NCBI GenBank assembly: GCA_023428465.1
Contig: JAEYXM010000190.1
Span: forward strand, 1-10,800
Direction of reading: 5' to 3'
Length of the DNA stretch: 10,800 nt
DNA from: Actinomycetes bacterium
GTDB taxonomy: Bacteria > Actinomycetota > Actinomycetes > Actinomycetales > Cellulomonadaceae
How positions within the stretch are numbered: position 1 is the stretch's first letter; every line of letters begins with the position of its first letter. Shown here piece after piece: positions 1 to 6,950 of the stretch. A program made the position numbers and the translations under genes. The notes beneath the pieces are model-generated. The model was not told where the DNA came from. It did no database searches and was given only the letters and a program-made list of their open reading frames with translations.

Positions 1-898
1 CGGGGTCGACGAGACCCTTGGCGTAGTTCTCGTTGAGGACCTCGTAGAAGTCCCGCGCGATGTCCTTGTCGGCGTAGATCTCCGCGTTGCCGTCCTCGTC
101 GACGATCACGCCACCGTTGTTCGGGGAGCCTGCCAGCAGCGCCGGCGGGTTGGTCATGCCCCACTCACGGCCGGTCGACGCCAGGACCTCGAAGCCGACG
201 GTCGGAAGCCCGTCCGTCTCGGGGTTCTCCGCCACGAAGTCCTCGATGAGCTCGAAGTACCGCTCGAGCGTCATGTTCTCGATGTCCGGCCAGCCGGCGT
301 CCTCGAGCACACGCTTCTGGATCCAGAACGCGGGGCCGAAGTAGGTGCCGCCCGTGGGCTCGCCGTAGAAGCGGTTGTAGTTCGGGAAGATGTACAGGCC
401 GTCCTCGACCTCGCCACCCGTGTAGCTCATCTTCCTGATGTCGTCCTCGACGTGCGTGGCGAGGTTCGGGTAGTCCCCGGTGGCCAGCATGTCGTCCAGG
501 CGCAGGAGGGCGCCGCCCTCGAGGAGACGCATCCTCAGGTCGGTGGTGCCGATGAGGTCGGGGTAGTCACCGCCGGCGAGCATGACACCGATCTTCTGGT
601 CCACGTTGTCCGGGGTCACGATCTCGTACTCAAGCGTCACGCCGAGCTGGTCCTTGAGCAGCTGGGTGATCTTGTTGTCCGCGGCCGGGGCCTGCGAGGC
701 CGTCGTGATCCAGACCGAGAGCGTCGTCGGGTTGCTGGGGGTCAGCGTGCCCGACGCGTCCGCGAGGTCGCCCTCGGGGATCACGGGGGGCGTCGACGGG
801 CCGTCTTCGGCCTTGTCGTCCGACGAACAGGCGACGAGGCCCGCGGACATCACTGCCACGAGGGCAAGGGCTGACAACTTCCTTCTTGCGGTACGCAC
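1..898 (-). CDS. ABC transporter extracellular solute-binding lipoprotein, 3' end outside window
   Basis: Predicted substrate-binding lipoprotein of a carbohydrate ABC importer, anchored outside the membrane. I read 299 codons from a GTG at 898-896; an AAGGGAGAG ribosome site lies about 7 bases upstream. A basic N-terminus (RTARRK) and hydrophobic stretch end in the lipobox LVAC, with Cys24 as the lipidated residue, followed by a charged DDKAEDG linker. The body begins TLSVWITT and continues with a YPDLIGTTDL segment and FPNYNRFYGEP, which is the pattern of the long (about 500-560 residue) LipO/YtcQ-like group of family 1 solute-binding proteins. The fragment is therefore probably somewhat more than half of the protein. 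The gene is divergent from a LacI regulator and has an operator-like palindrome about 100 bp upstream. Permease genes would be expected beyond the left edge. The substrate cannot be told from the sequence. Confidence 0.85.
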   Translation of the reverse strand, partial: MRTARRKLSALALVAVMSAGLVACSSDDKAEDGPSTPPVIPEGDLADASGTLTPSNPTTLSVWITTASQAPAADNKITQLLKDQLGVTLEYEIVTPDNVDQKIGVMLAGGDYPDLIGTTDLRMRLLEGGALLRLDDMLATGDYPNLATHVEDDIRKMSYTGGEVEDGLYIFPNYNRFYGEPTGGTYFGPAFWIQKRVLEDAGWPDIENMTLERYFELIEDFVAENPETDGLPTVGFEVLASTGREWGMTNPPALLAGSPNNGGVIVDEDGNAEIYADKDIARDFYEVLNENYAKGLVDP

Positions 899-994
899 CG
901 AGGTCTCTCCCTTGAGATCAGTTCCGTTCGACCTTGATCGGAACCCATGCAAAGCGGACGCCCGTGGAGCCTGGCGCGCCCTCATCCCGGCGGG

Positions 995-1008
995 ATTTTA
1001 GCGTTAAA
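995..1008 (-). promoter_or_regulatory. LacI-type operator overlapping a -10-like element of the binding-protein gene
   Basis: TTTAGCGTTAAA (997-1008) is a 12-bp near-palindrome with 5 of 6 base pairs symmetric and a central CG, the usual shape of LacI-family operators. On the minus strand, TAAAAT (1000-995) fits an actinobacterial -10 box overlapping it, about 100 bases upstream of the GTG at 898. No good -35 box is visible. A bound repressor here would block the promoter. The assignment is inferred from symmetry, position and similarity to the site at 1259. Confidence 0.5.
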
Positions 1009-1258
1009 GTAGAGACGCCGCCGCGAGGCCGTCAAGCCCTGCCGAGTCTCAAAACGGTCACGGCCACGTCTCGGTTACGCCGTTCGTGGTGGCGCACGCA
1101 CGGAACGCCTGGACCCGGAGCTCGACACTTCGCGGCCCGGCGGATCTGTGACCCGTGGGGCGCCGCCCCCGGGCGGGTCCGCGCGACGCCCGGGTCGCGG
1201 GTCCGCCGGCCCGGCCCTGGTCGAACCGAATGACTTCAAGGGTCTGGCGCTCTCGCGT

Positions 1259-1272
1259 TTTATCGATATATT
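1259..1272 (+). promoter_or_regulatory. Second LacI-type operator with -10-like TATATT upstream of the regulator
   Basis: TTTATCGATATA (1259-1270) again has 5 of 6 symmetric pairs around a central CG and agrees with the site at 997-1008 at TTTA-CG-TA-A. TATATT (1267-1272) is a plausible -10 box for the regulator, about 87 bases before its start; no clear -35 box is seen. Its position suggests autoregulation. This is inference from pattern only. Confidence 0.4.
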
Positions 1273-1274
1273 GA

Positions 1275-1304
1275 GCGCGCCTCGGCGGCGTGGCCGAGGC
1301 GCGC
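1275..1304. other. Perfect 12-bp stem-loop in the regulator leader
   Basis: GCGCGCCTCGGC (1275-1286) and GCCGAGGCGCGC (1293-1304) are exact reverse complements around a 6-base loop. The hairpin follows TATATT at once, so a transcript from that -10 box would start at or near the stem, giving a structured 5' mRNA end. No U-tract follows on either strand, so a terminator is less likely. Confidence 0.6.
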
Positions 1305-1358
1305 GGGTCTGGCGAACGCACGCTGGACCGGCGGGTTGTCGCGATACGGAGGCCCCTC

Positions 1359-2369
1359 GTGGTGACGATGGCGGACGTGGCCCGCGCGGCCGGCGTCTCG
1401 GTCATGACGGTGTCGAACGTCCTCAACGAGCGCCTTCCCGTCGGTGGGCCGACACGCGCCCGGGTCATGGCGGCCGTCGAGTCGCTCGGGTACGAGGTCA
1501 ACCTGACCGCGCGGCACCTGAGGGCCGGACGGACCGACACCGTGGCCTTCGTCGTCCCGAGCTACCACGACTACTTCGGCGAGCTCGCCGACCAGGTCGC
1601 CCCGCTCATCGAGGCGGAGGGGCGCCACCTCGTCCTCGAACGGACGAGCGCGAACGCCCAGCAGGAGATGGAGGCGCTGAGCGTCGCGCGGCTCCAGATG
1701 TACGACGGCGTCCTGCTGTCCATCGCAGGTCTCGACCTGGAGCAGCTGGCGCGGGTTCGCACCTCGAAGCCGATCGTGCTGCTCGGCGAGCGCGACGTTC
1801 CCGACCACTTCAACCACGTGCGTCTGTCGAACGAGTCAGGTGCCCGCCTCGCCACGGCGCACATGATCGAGCGCGGGTCGAGCCGCATCCTCGCGCTCGG
1901 CTGCTCCCGCGACGCCACGCACATGATGACCACGGACCGCCGCAGCGGGTGGGAGAAAGCATGCCGGGAGGCCGGTCTCCCGGCCGATCCGTCCTACATC
2001 GTGCCCGTCAGCGACTACACGTCTCTCGGTGGTCGCGAGGCGATGCTCGAGGTCATCGCCTCGGGACTGCCCTTCGACGGCGTCTTCGCCGTCACCGACA
2101 TCGTCGCCCTCGGGGCGCTGTCCGCCCTGACGGAGAGCGGGCTGCGCCTCCCCGACGACGTCCAGCTCGTCGGCTTCGACAACCTCGACATGTCGCAGTT
2201 CATCCCCCCTGGCATCACGTCGGTCGACGTCAACCGCGAGGGCGTCGCCGAGGCCGCCGTCCGGCTGCTCCACCGCCAGATGTCGGGCTGGGCAGGCCCT
2301 GCCGAGCACGTCGTCGCGCCCGTCCGCCTGGTGGAGCGTGGTTCCACGCGGGGCGGCGCGAAACCGTGA
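1359..2369 (+). CDS. LacI-family transcriptional regulator
   Basis: DNA-binding repressor of the LacI/GalR family, probably sugar-responsive. The GTG at 1359 is chosen because GGAGG (1348-1352) sits 6 bases before it and the helix-turn-helix begins at once; an upstream in-frame GTG at 1290 would add 23 residues lying across the leader stem-loop. The product is 336 residues. The N-terminal MADVARAAGVSVMTVSNVLN is the typical LacI HTH, followed by the hinge helix ending ARHLRAGRT. The periplasmic-binding-like effector domain shows YDGVLLSIAG, PIVLLGERD, a DGVFAVTDIVALGAL segment and the conserved LVGFDNLDMS near the C-terminus. It is divergent from the solute-binding protein gene and its stop overlaps the start of the esterase gene. 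The likely role is local control of uptake and hydrolysis of a glycoside or ester; the ligand is unknown. Confidence 0.93.
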   Translation: MVTMADVARAAGVSVMTVSNVLNERLPVGGPTRARVMAAVESLGYEVNLTARHLRAGRTDTVAFVVPSYHDYFGELADQVAPLIEAEGRHLVLERTSANAQQEMEALSVARLQMYDGVLLSIAGLDLEQLARVRTSKPIVLLGERDVPDHFNHVRLSNESGARLATAHMIERGSSRILALGCSRDATHMMTTDRRSGWEKACREAGLPADPSYIVPVSDYTSLGGREAMLEVIASGLPFDGVFAVTDIVALGALSALTESGLRLPDDVQLVGFDNLDMSQFIPPGITSVDVNREGVAEAAVRLLHRQMSGWAGPAEHVVAPVRLVERGSTRGGAKP

Positions 2370-3403
2370 GCACCCCAGCGCCCCTGCCCACCGCGTCCAC
2401 GGCGAGACGCCTGGTGCCCGAGCTCGAGGCACGCCGGCACCTCATCGAGGACTACGCGGAGTGGGGGCAGGTCCCCGAGCCAGTCGCCGCACAGTGGAAG
2501 GCACCCTTCGGGCCACCTGAGGACTGGGACCTGACCGTCGTCGACCACGTGGTCCCCGGCCCGCACGGGCCGGTGCCCGTGCGCGTCTACACGCCCCTGA
2601 GCGCGCCGCCCGACGGCGGCCGGGCCTGCCTGGTCTGGATGCACGGCGGCGCGTTCGCGTGGGGTGACCTGGACATGGCGGAGGCGCACGAGGTCGCCCG
2701 CGGTGTCGCCGGCCGCGCGGACGCCGTCGTCGTGTCGGTCGACTACCGCCTGTGCCCGGTGATGCCCGAGGCCGGTGGCACCGTCGACGGCCGCGTCGAC
2801 GAGCGTGGCGAACCGGTCCGGTTCCCCGTCCCGCAGGACGACTGCGCCGCGGTGCTCGACGCCGTCCGCGCGGACCCGGCACGCTTCGGGGTCGACGCGG
2901 CTCGGGTCGCGGTCGGCGGGGCGAGCGCAGGCGCATTCCTCGCCGCCGCCGTGACCCTGCGCACCGTCGAGGACGGCCGGGCGCCCTGGCAGACCCTGCT
3001 GGTGTACCCGATGCTGCACGCCCGGGTGCCGGCGCTCGGGGCGGAGCTCGCCGAGGCGGTCGAGGCTGCCCCGCAGGCCCTCCAGCTCGCGGCGTGGATG
3101 CTCGACGCCGCCAACCGCTCGGCGCTCGGCCACGATCCGGCGCCGTCCGACGACGAGGCGTTCCCCGGCCTCGCGGCCCGCCTCGACGGTGTCCCGCCGA
3201 CCTACGTGGAGAACTGCGAGTTCGACGCGTTCCGGGCCAGCGGCGAAGCCTTCACCACACGCCTGCGCGCGGCCGGGGTCGACGTCGTCGAGGTGACGCG
3301 GGCGGGCGTGCCGCACGGCCACCTCGACTGGGTGGGTTTCCGGCCCGCGTGGGAGACCCTGGACGCGCTCGCCCAGCGGCTCACTGGGCCCTTGCGCCCC
3401 TGA
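2366..3403 (+). CDS. HSL-type alpha/beta hydrolase (esterase)
   Basis: Predicted cytoplasmic carboxylesterase of the hormone-sensitive-lipase group (alpha/beta hydrolase fold 3), 345 residues. The oxyanion motif HGGAF is at residues 93-97 (usual form HGGGF/W). The nucleophile elbow GASAG is at 185-189 with Ser187. The likely acid is Asp287 in CEFDAFR and the likely catalytic His317 is in PHGHLDW. VVVSVDYRLCP (about 121-131) is another family hallmark. There is no signal peptide. The GTG start lies inside the stop of the regulator gene (GTGA overlap), implying translational coupling; no strong ribosome site is seen. Context suggests that it removes an acyl or acetyl group from the imported compound, which is an inference. 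HSL-type esterases are often promiscuous, so the substrate is open. Confidence 0.88.
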   Translation: MSTPAPLPTASTARRLVPELEARRHLIEDYAEWGQVPEPVAAQWKAPFGPPEDWDLTVVDHVVPGPHGPVPVRVYTPLSAPPDGGRACLVWMHGGAFAWGDLDMAEAHEVARGVAGRADAVVVSVDYRLCPVMPEAGGTVDGRVDERGEPVRFPVPQDDCAAVLDAVRADPARFGVDAARVAVGGASAGAFLAAAVTLRTVEDGRAPWQTLLVYPMLHARVPALGAELAEAVEAAPQALQLAAWMLDAANRSALGHDPAPSDDEAFPGLAARLDGVPPTYVENCEFDAFRASGEAFTTRLRAAGVDVVEVTRAGVPHGHLDWVGFRPAWETLDALAQRLTGPLRP

Positions 3404-3479
3404 TGCTCGCCGAGGCGATGGCTACGACGACGCGCGGTCCGGCCACTCCGCGAGGAGAGTGGACGAACGGGACCTCCGC

Positions 3480-3932
3480 GTGAGCGAGGGTGGGGTCCGG
3501 GTCCCGCCCTGGTCGGCGTGGGTCTCCAAGCGCCCGACGGTCGTGCTGCACGCCCGCTGTCACCCTCGCCAGATCCTCGACGCGTTCGGGGCGTCGGCCC
3601 GGAGCCACACGATGCGCGTGACGGGGCTCGGCGAGTTCCGCCTGAAGGCGTCCAGGGGGATCAAGGGCGGCGCGCTCATCGCCGAGGTCCTGCACCTGGG
3701 GATGCTCCTTCCGATCCACCGGGTCGAGGTCGAGGCGTCGGTCGTGACGCCCCGCTCCCCCGACCTGTGCGCGGTGGTGGTGACCTGCACGGCCGGTGTC
3801 CGCGAGCCCCGCGTGTCGACGAACGTGTCCGGCATGCTCGACGATGCCGTCCGGCGGGTGGAGGCTTCCGGGGTCCCGGTCGAGGTGGCCGGCTGGTACG
3901 CGACCCCTGCCGAGGCGCTCGCGGCGATGTGA
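3480..3932 (+). CDS. Hypothetical protein, 150 residues
   Basis: I do not recognise this family. Third codon positions are nearly all G or C over the whole frame, supporting real coding. The GTG at 3480 is preferred: GGGA (3469-3472) lies 7 bases before it. The other in-frame GTG at 3459 has its GAGGAG only 1-2 bases upstream, too close to serve. There are no membrane segments or signal peptide. The sequence looks like a mixed alpha/beta soluble domain: a TVVLHARCHPRQILDAFG start, a basic GLGEFRLKASRGIKGG stretch, two hydrophobic beta-like runs (HRVEVEASVV, LCAVVVTCTAG) and a C-terminal helix with TPAEALAAM. It has three cysteines, with no CxxC motif. It follows the esterase by 76 bases and converges on the lipoprotein gene, so it may be a third gene of the regulator-esterase transcript. 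Confidence 0.6.
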   Translation: MSEGGVRVPPWSAWVSKRPTVVLHARCHPRQILDAFGASARSHTMRVTGLGEFRLKASRGIKGGALIAEVLHLGMLLPIHRVEVEASVVTPRSPDLCAVVVTCTAGVREPRVSTNVSGMLDDAVRRVEASGVPVEVAGWYATPAEALAAM

Positions 3933-4023
3933 GGCCGACGCGGCGCCCGGGTGGGCTGCCGGACGCGTGCGGCGAGCAGCTCGTCACAGGCTCGACCGGC
4001 GACCGGGTTCATCGTCGACCGTT

Positions 4024-4839
4024 CTACAACGCTGACTCGTTCAGGGCTGGGAAGTCCGTCGTGGTCCGGATGCGCAGAGCCCCCGGGTTGTCAGGGTCGT
4101 CAGACTGGTCAGGGTCTGGCTCGACAACTGTGATCGTGCCCCACCCCGGGACCTCGACCGCCGTGCCGGCCGGGCCGGAGACCTCGAGCTCGGCGCCGCC
4201 GTCCGGCGGACGGATGCGGAAGCTGGCGACCCCGCCGGACGCGCCGTCGTCGTCGACCTGCAGCCGGGGCAGGTCGGTGAGCGTGAGCGCCCCGGGCTCG
4301 AGCGTGAACGTGCTGGTGAACACCGGCGGGGCGACGGGCTGGGCGCGGAAGTGCAGCGTCGTCGGTGGCCGCCCGCCGCCGGCCGTGACGGGCTCGCCCT
4401 CGACGGCCTCGACGGTGAGGAGCCCCCAGCCGGGGATGTCGGCGACCTGACCGAGCTCGCCCCAGACGGTGAACTCGTCGAAGCCCGCCCCGGACACGGT
4501 GAACGACGCGCGCGGCCTCTCGTCGGAGGCGATGCCGTCGACCGCGACGAGGACGACCTCGTTGACCTCCACCTGTGCCCCGGTCGGCAGGCTGAACTCG
4601 ACGGTGGGCAGGTTCGGGTCGAGGGTCGGTCCCGTGGGTCCCGGCTCCACCGACGTGGTCGCCGTGGGCCGGGCGGGCTGGGTGGGCTGAGTCGTGGCCG
4701 TCGGGTCCGGCTCGGGCTCGGTTGTGCACGCCGCCAGCCCGGCCAGGCCGACCAGCCCGACGGCGACCGCGAGCCCCGTGGTGAGGCTGCCGCGGGCGAG
4801 GCGCGCGGGTCGGCGCCGAGTCGGCAGCACGGCGGTCAC
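4024..4839 (-). CDS. Lipoprotein with two tandem copies of a PGWG-containing domain
   Basis: Predicted surface lipoprotein of 271 residues. The GTG start (4839-4837) overlaps the stop of the upstream gene as GTGA. A basic N-terminus (PTRRRPARLARG), a hydrophobic segment and the lipobox LAAC (Cys38) are followed by a Thr/Pro-rich linker of about 40 residues. Two related beta-rich modules follow, roughly residues 80-170 and 172-265. Both pass through ASF-V/I, then a V/I-PGWG-L/T-L/I-TV core (about 136-143 and 231-238), then a hydrophobic strand with R. I do not know a family name or function for the module. It could bind a cell-wall or extracellular ligand; that is a guess. The upstream coupled small gene suggests the two products work together. 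Confidence 0.75.
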   Translation of the reverse strand: MTAVLPTRRRPARLARGSLTTGLAVAVGLVGLAGLAACTTEPEPDPTATTQPTQPARPTATTSVEPGPTGPTLDPNLPTVEFSLPTGAQVEVNEVVLVAVDGIASDERPRASFTVSGAGFDEFTVWGELGQVADIPGWGLLTVEAVEGEPVTAGGGRPPTTLHFRAQPVAPPVFTSTFTLEPGALTLTDLPRLQVDDDGASGGVASFRIRPPDGGAELEVSGPAGTAVEVPGWGTITVVEPDPDQSDDPDNPGALRIRTTTDFPALNESAL

Positions 4840-5081
4840 GGCGTCGGGCCCTCGTCGGGCCCGTCGGCGATCTCCAGCGCGACCGCGGGCCGCTGAACCT
4901 TGGGGGCGATGCCGCCCAGCCGCAGGACCCGGCCGTCGGGGAGGGCGTGATAGCCGTAGACGTCGGCGCCGCTGGCGATGGGCCCGAGCAGGCATGCCTG
5001 GAGATCGGCCGCAGCGGTATGGAAGCCGTCCGCGGTCGCCTGCATGTCTGCGTAGTCGAGCTGGATGGTCCCGGTGGTCAC
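4836..5081 (-). CDS. Small hypothetical protein with ESAT-6/WXG100-like first helix
   Basis: An 81-residue protein from a GTG at 5081-5079, ending in a 4-base overlap with the lipoprotein gene. Residues 1-35 (LDYADMQATADGFHTAAADL in the middle) resemble the first amphipathic helix of WXG100/ESAT-6-like proteins. The protein lacks a WXG turn and a second helix; after a DVYGYHALPDG turn it ends with a Pro-rich, acidic tail. The other two frames offer no missing half, so a simple frameshift is not supported. No strong ribosome site precedes the GTG. It uses more A/T-ending codons (CAT, GAT, TAT, GTT) than its neighbours. The reading frame is supported by the GTGA junction. The function is unknown, and the ESX-type relation is only a resemblance in one helix. 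Confidence 0.55.
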   Translation of the reverse strand: MTTGTIQLDYADMQATADGFHTAAADLQACLLGPIASGADVYGYHALPDGRVLRLGGIAPKVQRPAVALEIADGPDEGPTP

Positions 5082-5138
5082 CTCGGAAAGGTAGCGGAGT
5101 GGGGCGCTCGGGATGGGCGGTTTGGGCTGAGATCGACG

Positions 5139-5184
5139 CCCGCGGCGAGGCGTTCCCCGGCGGGCTCGGCGTCCCCGTCGCGGG
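5139..5184 (-). terminator. Possible terminator after the arsenic operon
   Basis: CCCGCGGCG (5139-5147) pairs with CGTCGCGGG (5176-5184) over 9 positions, one of them G-T, starting 7 bases after the thioredoxin stop codon. The loop is long (28 bases) but itself GC-rich and foldable. No U-tract follows, which is common in high-GC actinobacteria but lowers certainty. Confidence 0.35.
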
Positions 5185-5191
5185 CTGACCG

Positions 5192-5446
5192 TCAGCCGGC
5201 GCCGCCGGGGACCAGCGGCTCGAGGATCGCGCGGACGGATGCCGCGGTCGGGACGCGACCCGAGAGGACGACCTGCTCGTCCACGACGAGGCCGGGGGTG
5301 CGCATGATGCCGTAACCGGCGATGGCCGCGTACTCGGTGACCTTCTCGATCTCGGCGTCGATGCCCAGCTCGGCGACGGCCTGTCGCGTGGCCTTCTCGA
5401 GGTTGACGCAGTTCGCGCAGCCGGGGCCGAGGACCTTGATCTTCAC
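5192..5446 (-). CDS. Small thioredoxin-like redox-active disulfide protein (TM0996/MTH895 type)
   Basis: An 84-residue single-domain thioredoxin-fold protein of the 'redox-active disulfide protein 2' family. The GTG at 5446-5444 is preceded by AAGGGAA at usable distance. KIKVLGPGCANC places the active-site CxxC at Cys10-Cys13 right after the first strand. RTPGLVVDEQVVLSGRVP holds the conserved cis-proline (Pro51) and the typical 'PGLVVDE' strand. No signal peptide is present, so it acts in the cytoplasm. It is the last gene of the arsM-arsR-permease series, 23 bases after the permease. Proteins of this family are often encoded next to DUF318 permeases. A role in keeping arsenic, or thiols on the permease or ArsM, reduced is plausible but inferred. 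Confidence 0.88.
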   Translation of the reverse strand: MKIKVLGPGCANCVNLEKATRQAVAELGIDAEIEKVTEYAAIAGYGIMRTPGLVVDEQVVLSGRVPTAASVRAILEPLVPGGAG

Positions 5447-5469
5447 GGTGGTTCCCTTCGGTGGTGGGG

Positions 5470-6516
5470 TCAGAGGACGGCGTTGAAGAAGTAGCCGACG
5501 GCGATGATTCCGACCGTGACGGCGCCGAAGAAGATCGCCAGTAGCGGGGGCTTGAGCACGCGGCGCAGCATCACGGCCTCGGGGATCGACAGGGCGATGG
5601 CGCTCATGGTGAAGGCCATGACCGTGCCCAGCGGCATGCCCTTGGTCCACAGGGCCTCGGCGATCGGCACGGCGCCGGCGCCGTTGACGTAGAGCGGCAT
5701 GCCGGCGAGCGTCACGAGCGGCACAGCGAGCGGGTTGTCCGCACCGGCGGCGTCCGCAAAGAACTCGGCGGGTACCCAGCCGTGGATCGCCGCGCCGATG
5801 GCCACCCCGGCGAGCACCCACTTCCAGACCTTGCCGAAGATCTCGCTCGTCTCGGCGACGGCGGCGTCGACACGCTCCGGCCACGTGGGCACCCTGCCCT
5901 CCGCACGCAGCTTGGCGATCCGGGTCGCGAACACCATGTCCTCGACCCAGCGGTCAAGGTTCAGTCGGGAGAAGGCCCAGCCGATGAGCAGCGAGACGAC
6001 GGCGCCGGCGGCCACGTAGGCGGCGGCGACGCCCCAGCCGAACTGATCGCCGATCATGATCGCTGCGATCTCGCTGATCAGTGGGGACGCAACCAGGAAG
6101 GTCAGCGTCACCGACAGGGGGATGCCGGCGGCGACGAAGCCCATGAAGAGCGGGATGGACGAGCACGAGCAGAACGGCGTCACCGCGCCGAGGACCACCG
6201 CCAGGACCAGGCCCACGAACAGCCCGCGTCCTTCGAGGTATGCACGTGCCCGCTCGACGTCCAGGCTCGCCCGCAGCAGTCCGATGACGAACATCAGGCC
6301 GGACAGGAGAAGGAAGATCTTCGAGACGTCGTAGAGGAAGAAGTGCACGGCACCCGGGACCCGAGCCTCGAGGTCCGCCCCGACGACGTCACGCGCCAGC
6401 CAGGTCCAGAGCACCTCATTGAGTGCCCAGAGACCGACCCACACGGCCGCAGCTGTCCCGAGACCGACCCAACGACCCGTCGGGGTCGCAACGCGCAACC
6501 GCTCGGCGACGCTCAT
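5470..6516 (-). CDS. arsP: ArsP/DUF318-family permease, probable organoarsenical exporter
   Basis: Integral membrane permease of the DUF318/ArsP_1 family, 348 residues. The ATG at 6516-6514 overlaps the arsR stop as ATGA. Hydrophobic segments fall at about 17-40, 56-82, 98-130, 133-156, 160-182, 230-247, 263-285, 295-313 and 323-346; the charged cytoplasmic loop spans 185-229. The family signature TPFCSCSSIP is at 113-122, with Cys116 and Cys118 as candidate metal(loid) ligands, and GMPLYVNGAGAVPIAEAL (about 272-289) is the second conserved block. Campylobacter ArsP, in this family, exports trivalent organoarsenicals such as methylarsenite. With arsM upstream, export of methylated As(III) fits best. 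Other DUF318 members (SO_0444 type) are linked to Cu/Zn, so the substrate is inferred from neighbours. Confidence 0.85.
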   Translation of the reverse strand: MSVAERLRVATPTGRWVGLGTAAAVWVGLWALNEVLWTWLARDVVGADLEARVPGAVHFFLYDVSKIFLLLSGLMFVIGLLRASLDVERARAYLEGRGLFVGLVLAVVLGAVTPFCSCSSIPLFMGFVAAGIPLSVTLTFLVASPLISEIAAIMIGDQFGWGVAAAYVAAGAVVSLLIGWAFSRLNLDRWVEDMVFATRIAKLRAEGRVPTWPERVDAAVAETSEIFGKVWKWVLAGVAIGAAIHGWVPAEFFADAAGADNPLAVPLVTLAGMPLYVNGAGAVPIAEALWTKGMPLGTVMAFTMSAIALSIPEAVMLRRVLKPPLLAIFFGAVTVGIIAVGYFFNAVL

Positions 6517-6827
6517 GCGCTCGCGCCTTCGGGGCCACCCGGGAGCGCGGCGCGCATCCGCTCGCGCGCGTCGTCGGCGAGTGCGTAGTCGATCCACCGT
6601 CCGCGCCGGCTGGCGGTGACCAGGCCGGCGTCGCGGAGCACCTTGAGGTGGTAGCTGAGCAGGTTCGCCGGCACGGGCACCCGGTCGCGGATGTCGCACA
6701 CGCACCGGGTGGTGTCGCTGAGCTCCTCCAGGACCGCCCAGCGCACCGGATCGGCGACCGCCTGCAGCAGCTCCACGCGGGCAGCGCGGGCCAGTTCGCT
6801 GGCTTCAACGACCATTGGTTCAGTCAC
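6513..6827 (-). CDS. arsR: ArsR-family metalloregulator (first copy, operon-internal)
   Basis: Winged-helix repressor of the ArsR/SmtB family, 104 residues from a GTG at 6827-6825; an ATG four codons later (6815-6813) is an alternative, and neither has a good ribosome site. LLQAVADPVRWAVLEEL is the first helical part. RCVCDIRDRV carries Cys42 and Cys44 in the place of the ELCVCDL metal-binding box of arsenic and cadmium sensors. The recognition helix is in ANLLSYHLKVLRDAGLV, and the wing in RRGRWIDYAL. It has no N-terminal cysteine pair, unlike the second ArsR at 7887. Its stop overlaps the permease start, so the two are translationally coupled. It probably represses its own gene and the permease, relieved by As(III) or methyl-As(III). 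Confidence 0.9.
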   Translation of the reverse strand: MTEPMVVEASELARAARVELLQAVADPVRWAVLEELSDTTRCVCDIRDRVPVPANLLSYHLKVLRDAGLVTASRRGRWIDYALADDARERMRAALPGGPEGASA

Positions 6828-6838
6828 ACTCGAAGTGT
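6826..6838. promoter_or_regulatory. Possible ArsR operator over the arsR start
   Basis: ACACT (6826-6830) and AGTGT (6834-6838) form an inverted repeat around CGA and include the GTG start of the operon-internal arsR. It is the only clear symmetric element at this start. Binding by ArsR here would block the arsR-permease-thioredoxin part independently of arsM. Half-sites are short, so this is tentative. Confidence 0.3.
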
Positions 6839-6950
6839 CATCCCGGCCCGGCGGTCGAGATCGGGACGTTCGTCCACCTCACACCGTGGCGCCCGGGCGC
6901 GGCCGGCGCGGACATCAGCGCCCTGGGTGACGGAGGGCTCGCGAGCGATC

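Larger units (their letters stand above)
899..1358. other. Divergent intergenic region between binding-protein gene and lacI-type regulator
   Basis: This 460-bp spacer has no convincing gene; open frames crossing it are antisense or N-terminal read-through. It contains two short AT-rich islands in otherwise very GC-rich DNA, each centred on an operator-like palindrome. There is also a perfect stem-loop at 1275-1304, an inverted pair GTTCCG (921-926) / CGGAAC (939-944) in the binding-protein leader, and a 10-bp direct repeat GCGGGTCCGC at 1173-1182 and 1197-1206. Confidence 0.7.

Noticed and set aside
1290..1358. Longer N-terminus for the LacI protein
   Set aside because: It would place 23 extra residues before the HTH and over the stem-loop; GGAGG is correctly spaced only for the GTG at 1359.
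1148..2365. Long upstream extension of the esterase frame, giving a 751-residue reading
   Set aside because: This part is an out-of-frame shadow of the LacI gene, Arg/Pro-rich with no domain. The esterase begins at the GTGA overlap at 2366.
3933..4023. Terminator between the converging genes
   Set aside because: I looked for a hairpin in this 91-bp gap and found no stem longer than a few pairs.
4836..4995. Frameshift that would restore a full two-helix WXG100 protein
   Set aside because: Neither of the other two frames reads as a helix-forming or family-like segment, and the stop lies in a normal coupled junction.
6517..6705. Permease frame extended into arsR
   Set aside because: The added residues are Arg/Pro/Ala shadow sequence of arsR; the ATGA overlap gives a natural start at 6516.
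6937..6946. Perfect palindrome GCTCGCGAGC just after the arsM stop
   Set aside because: It has no loop to fold as a terminator, and such GC palindromes are expected by chance in this composition.
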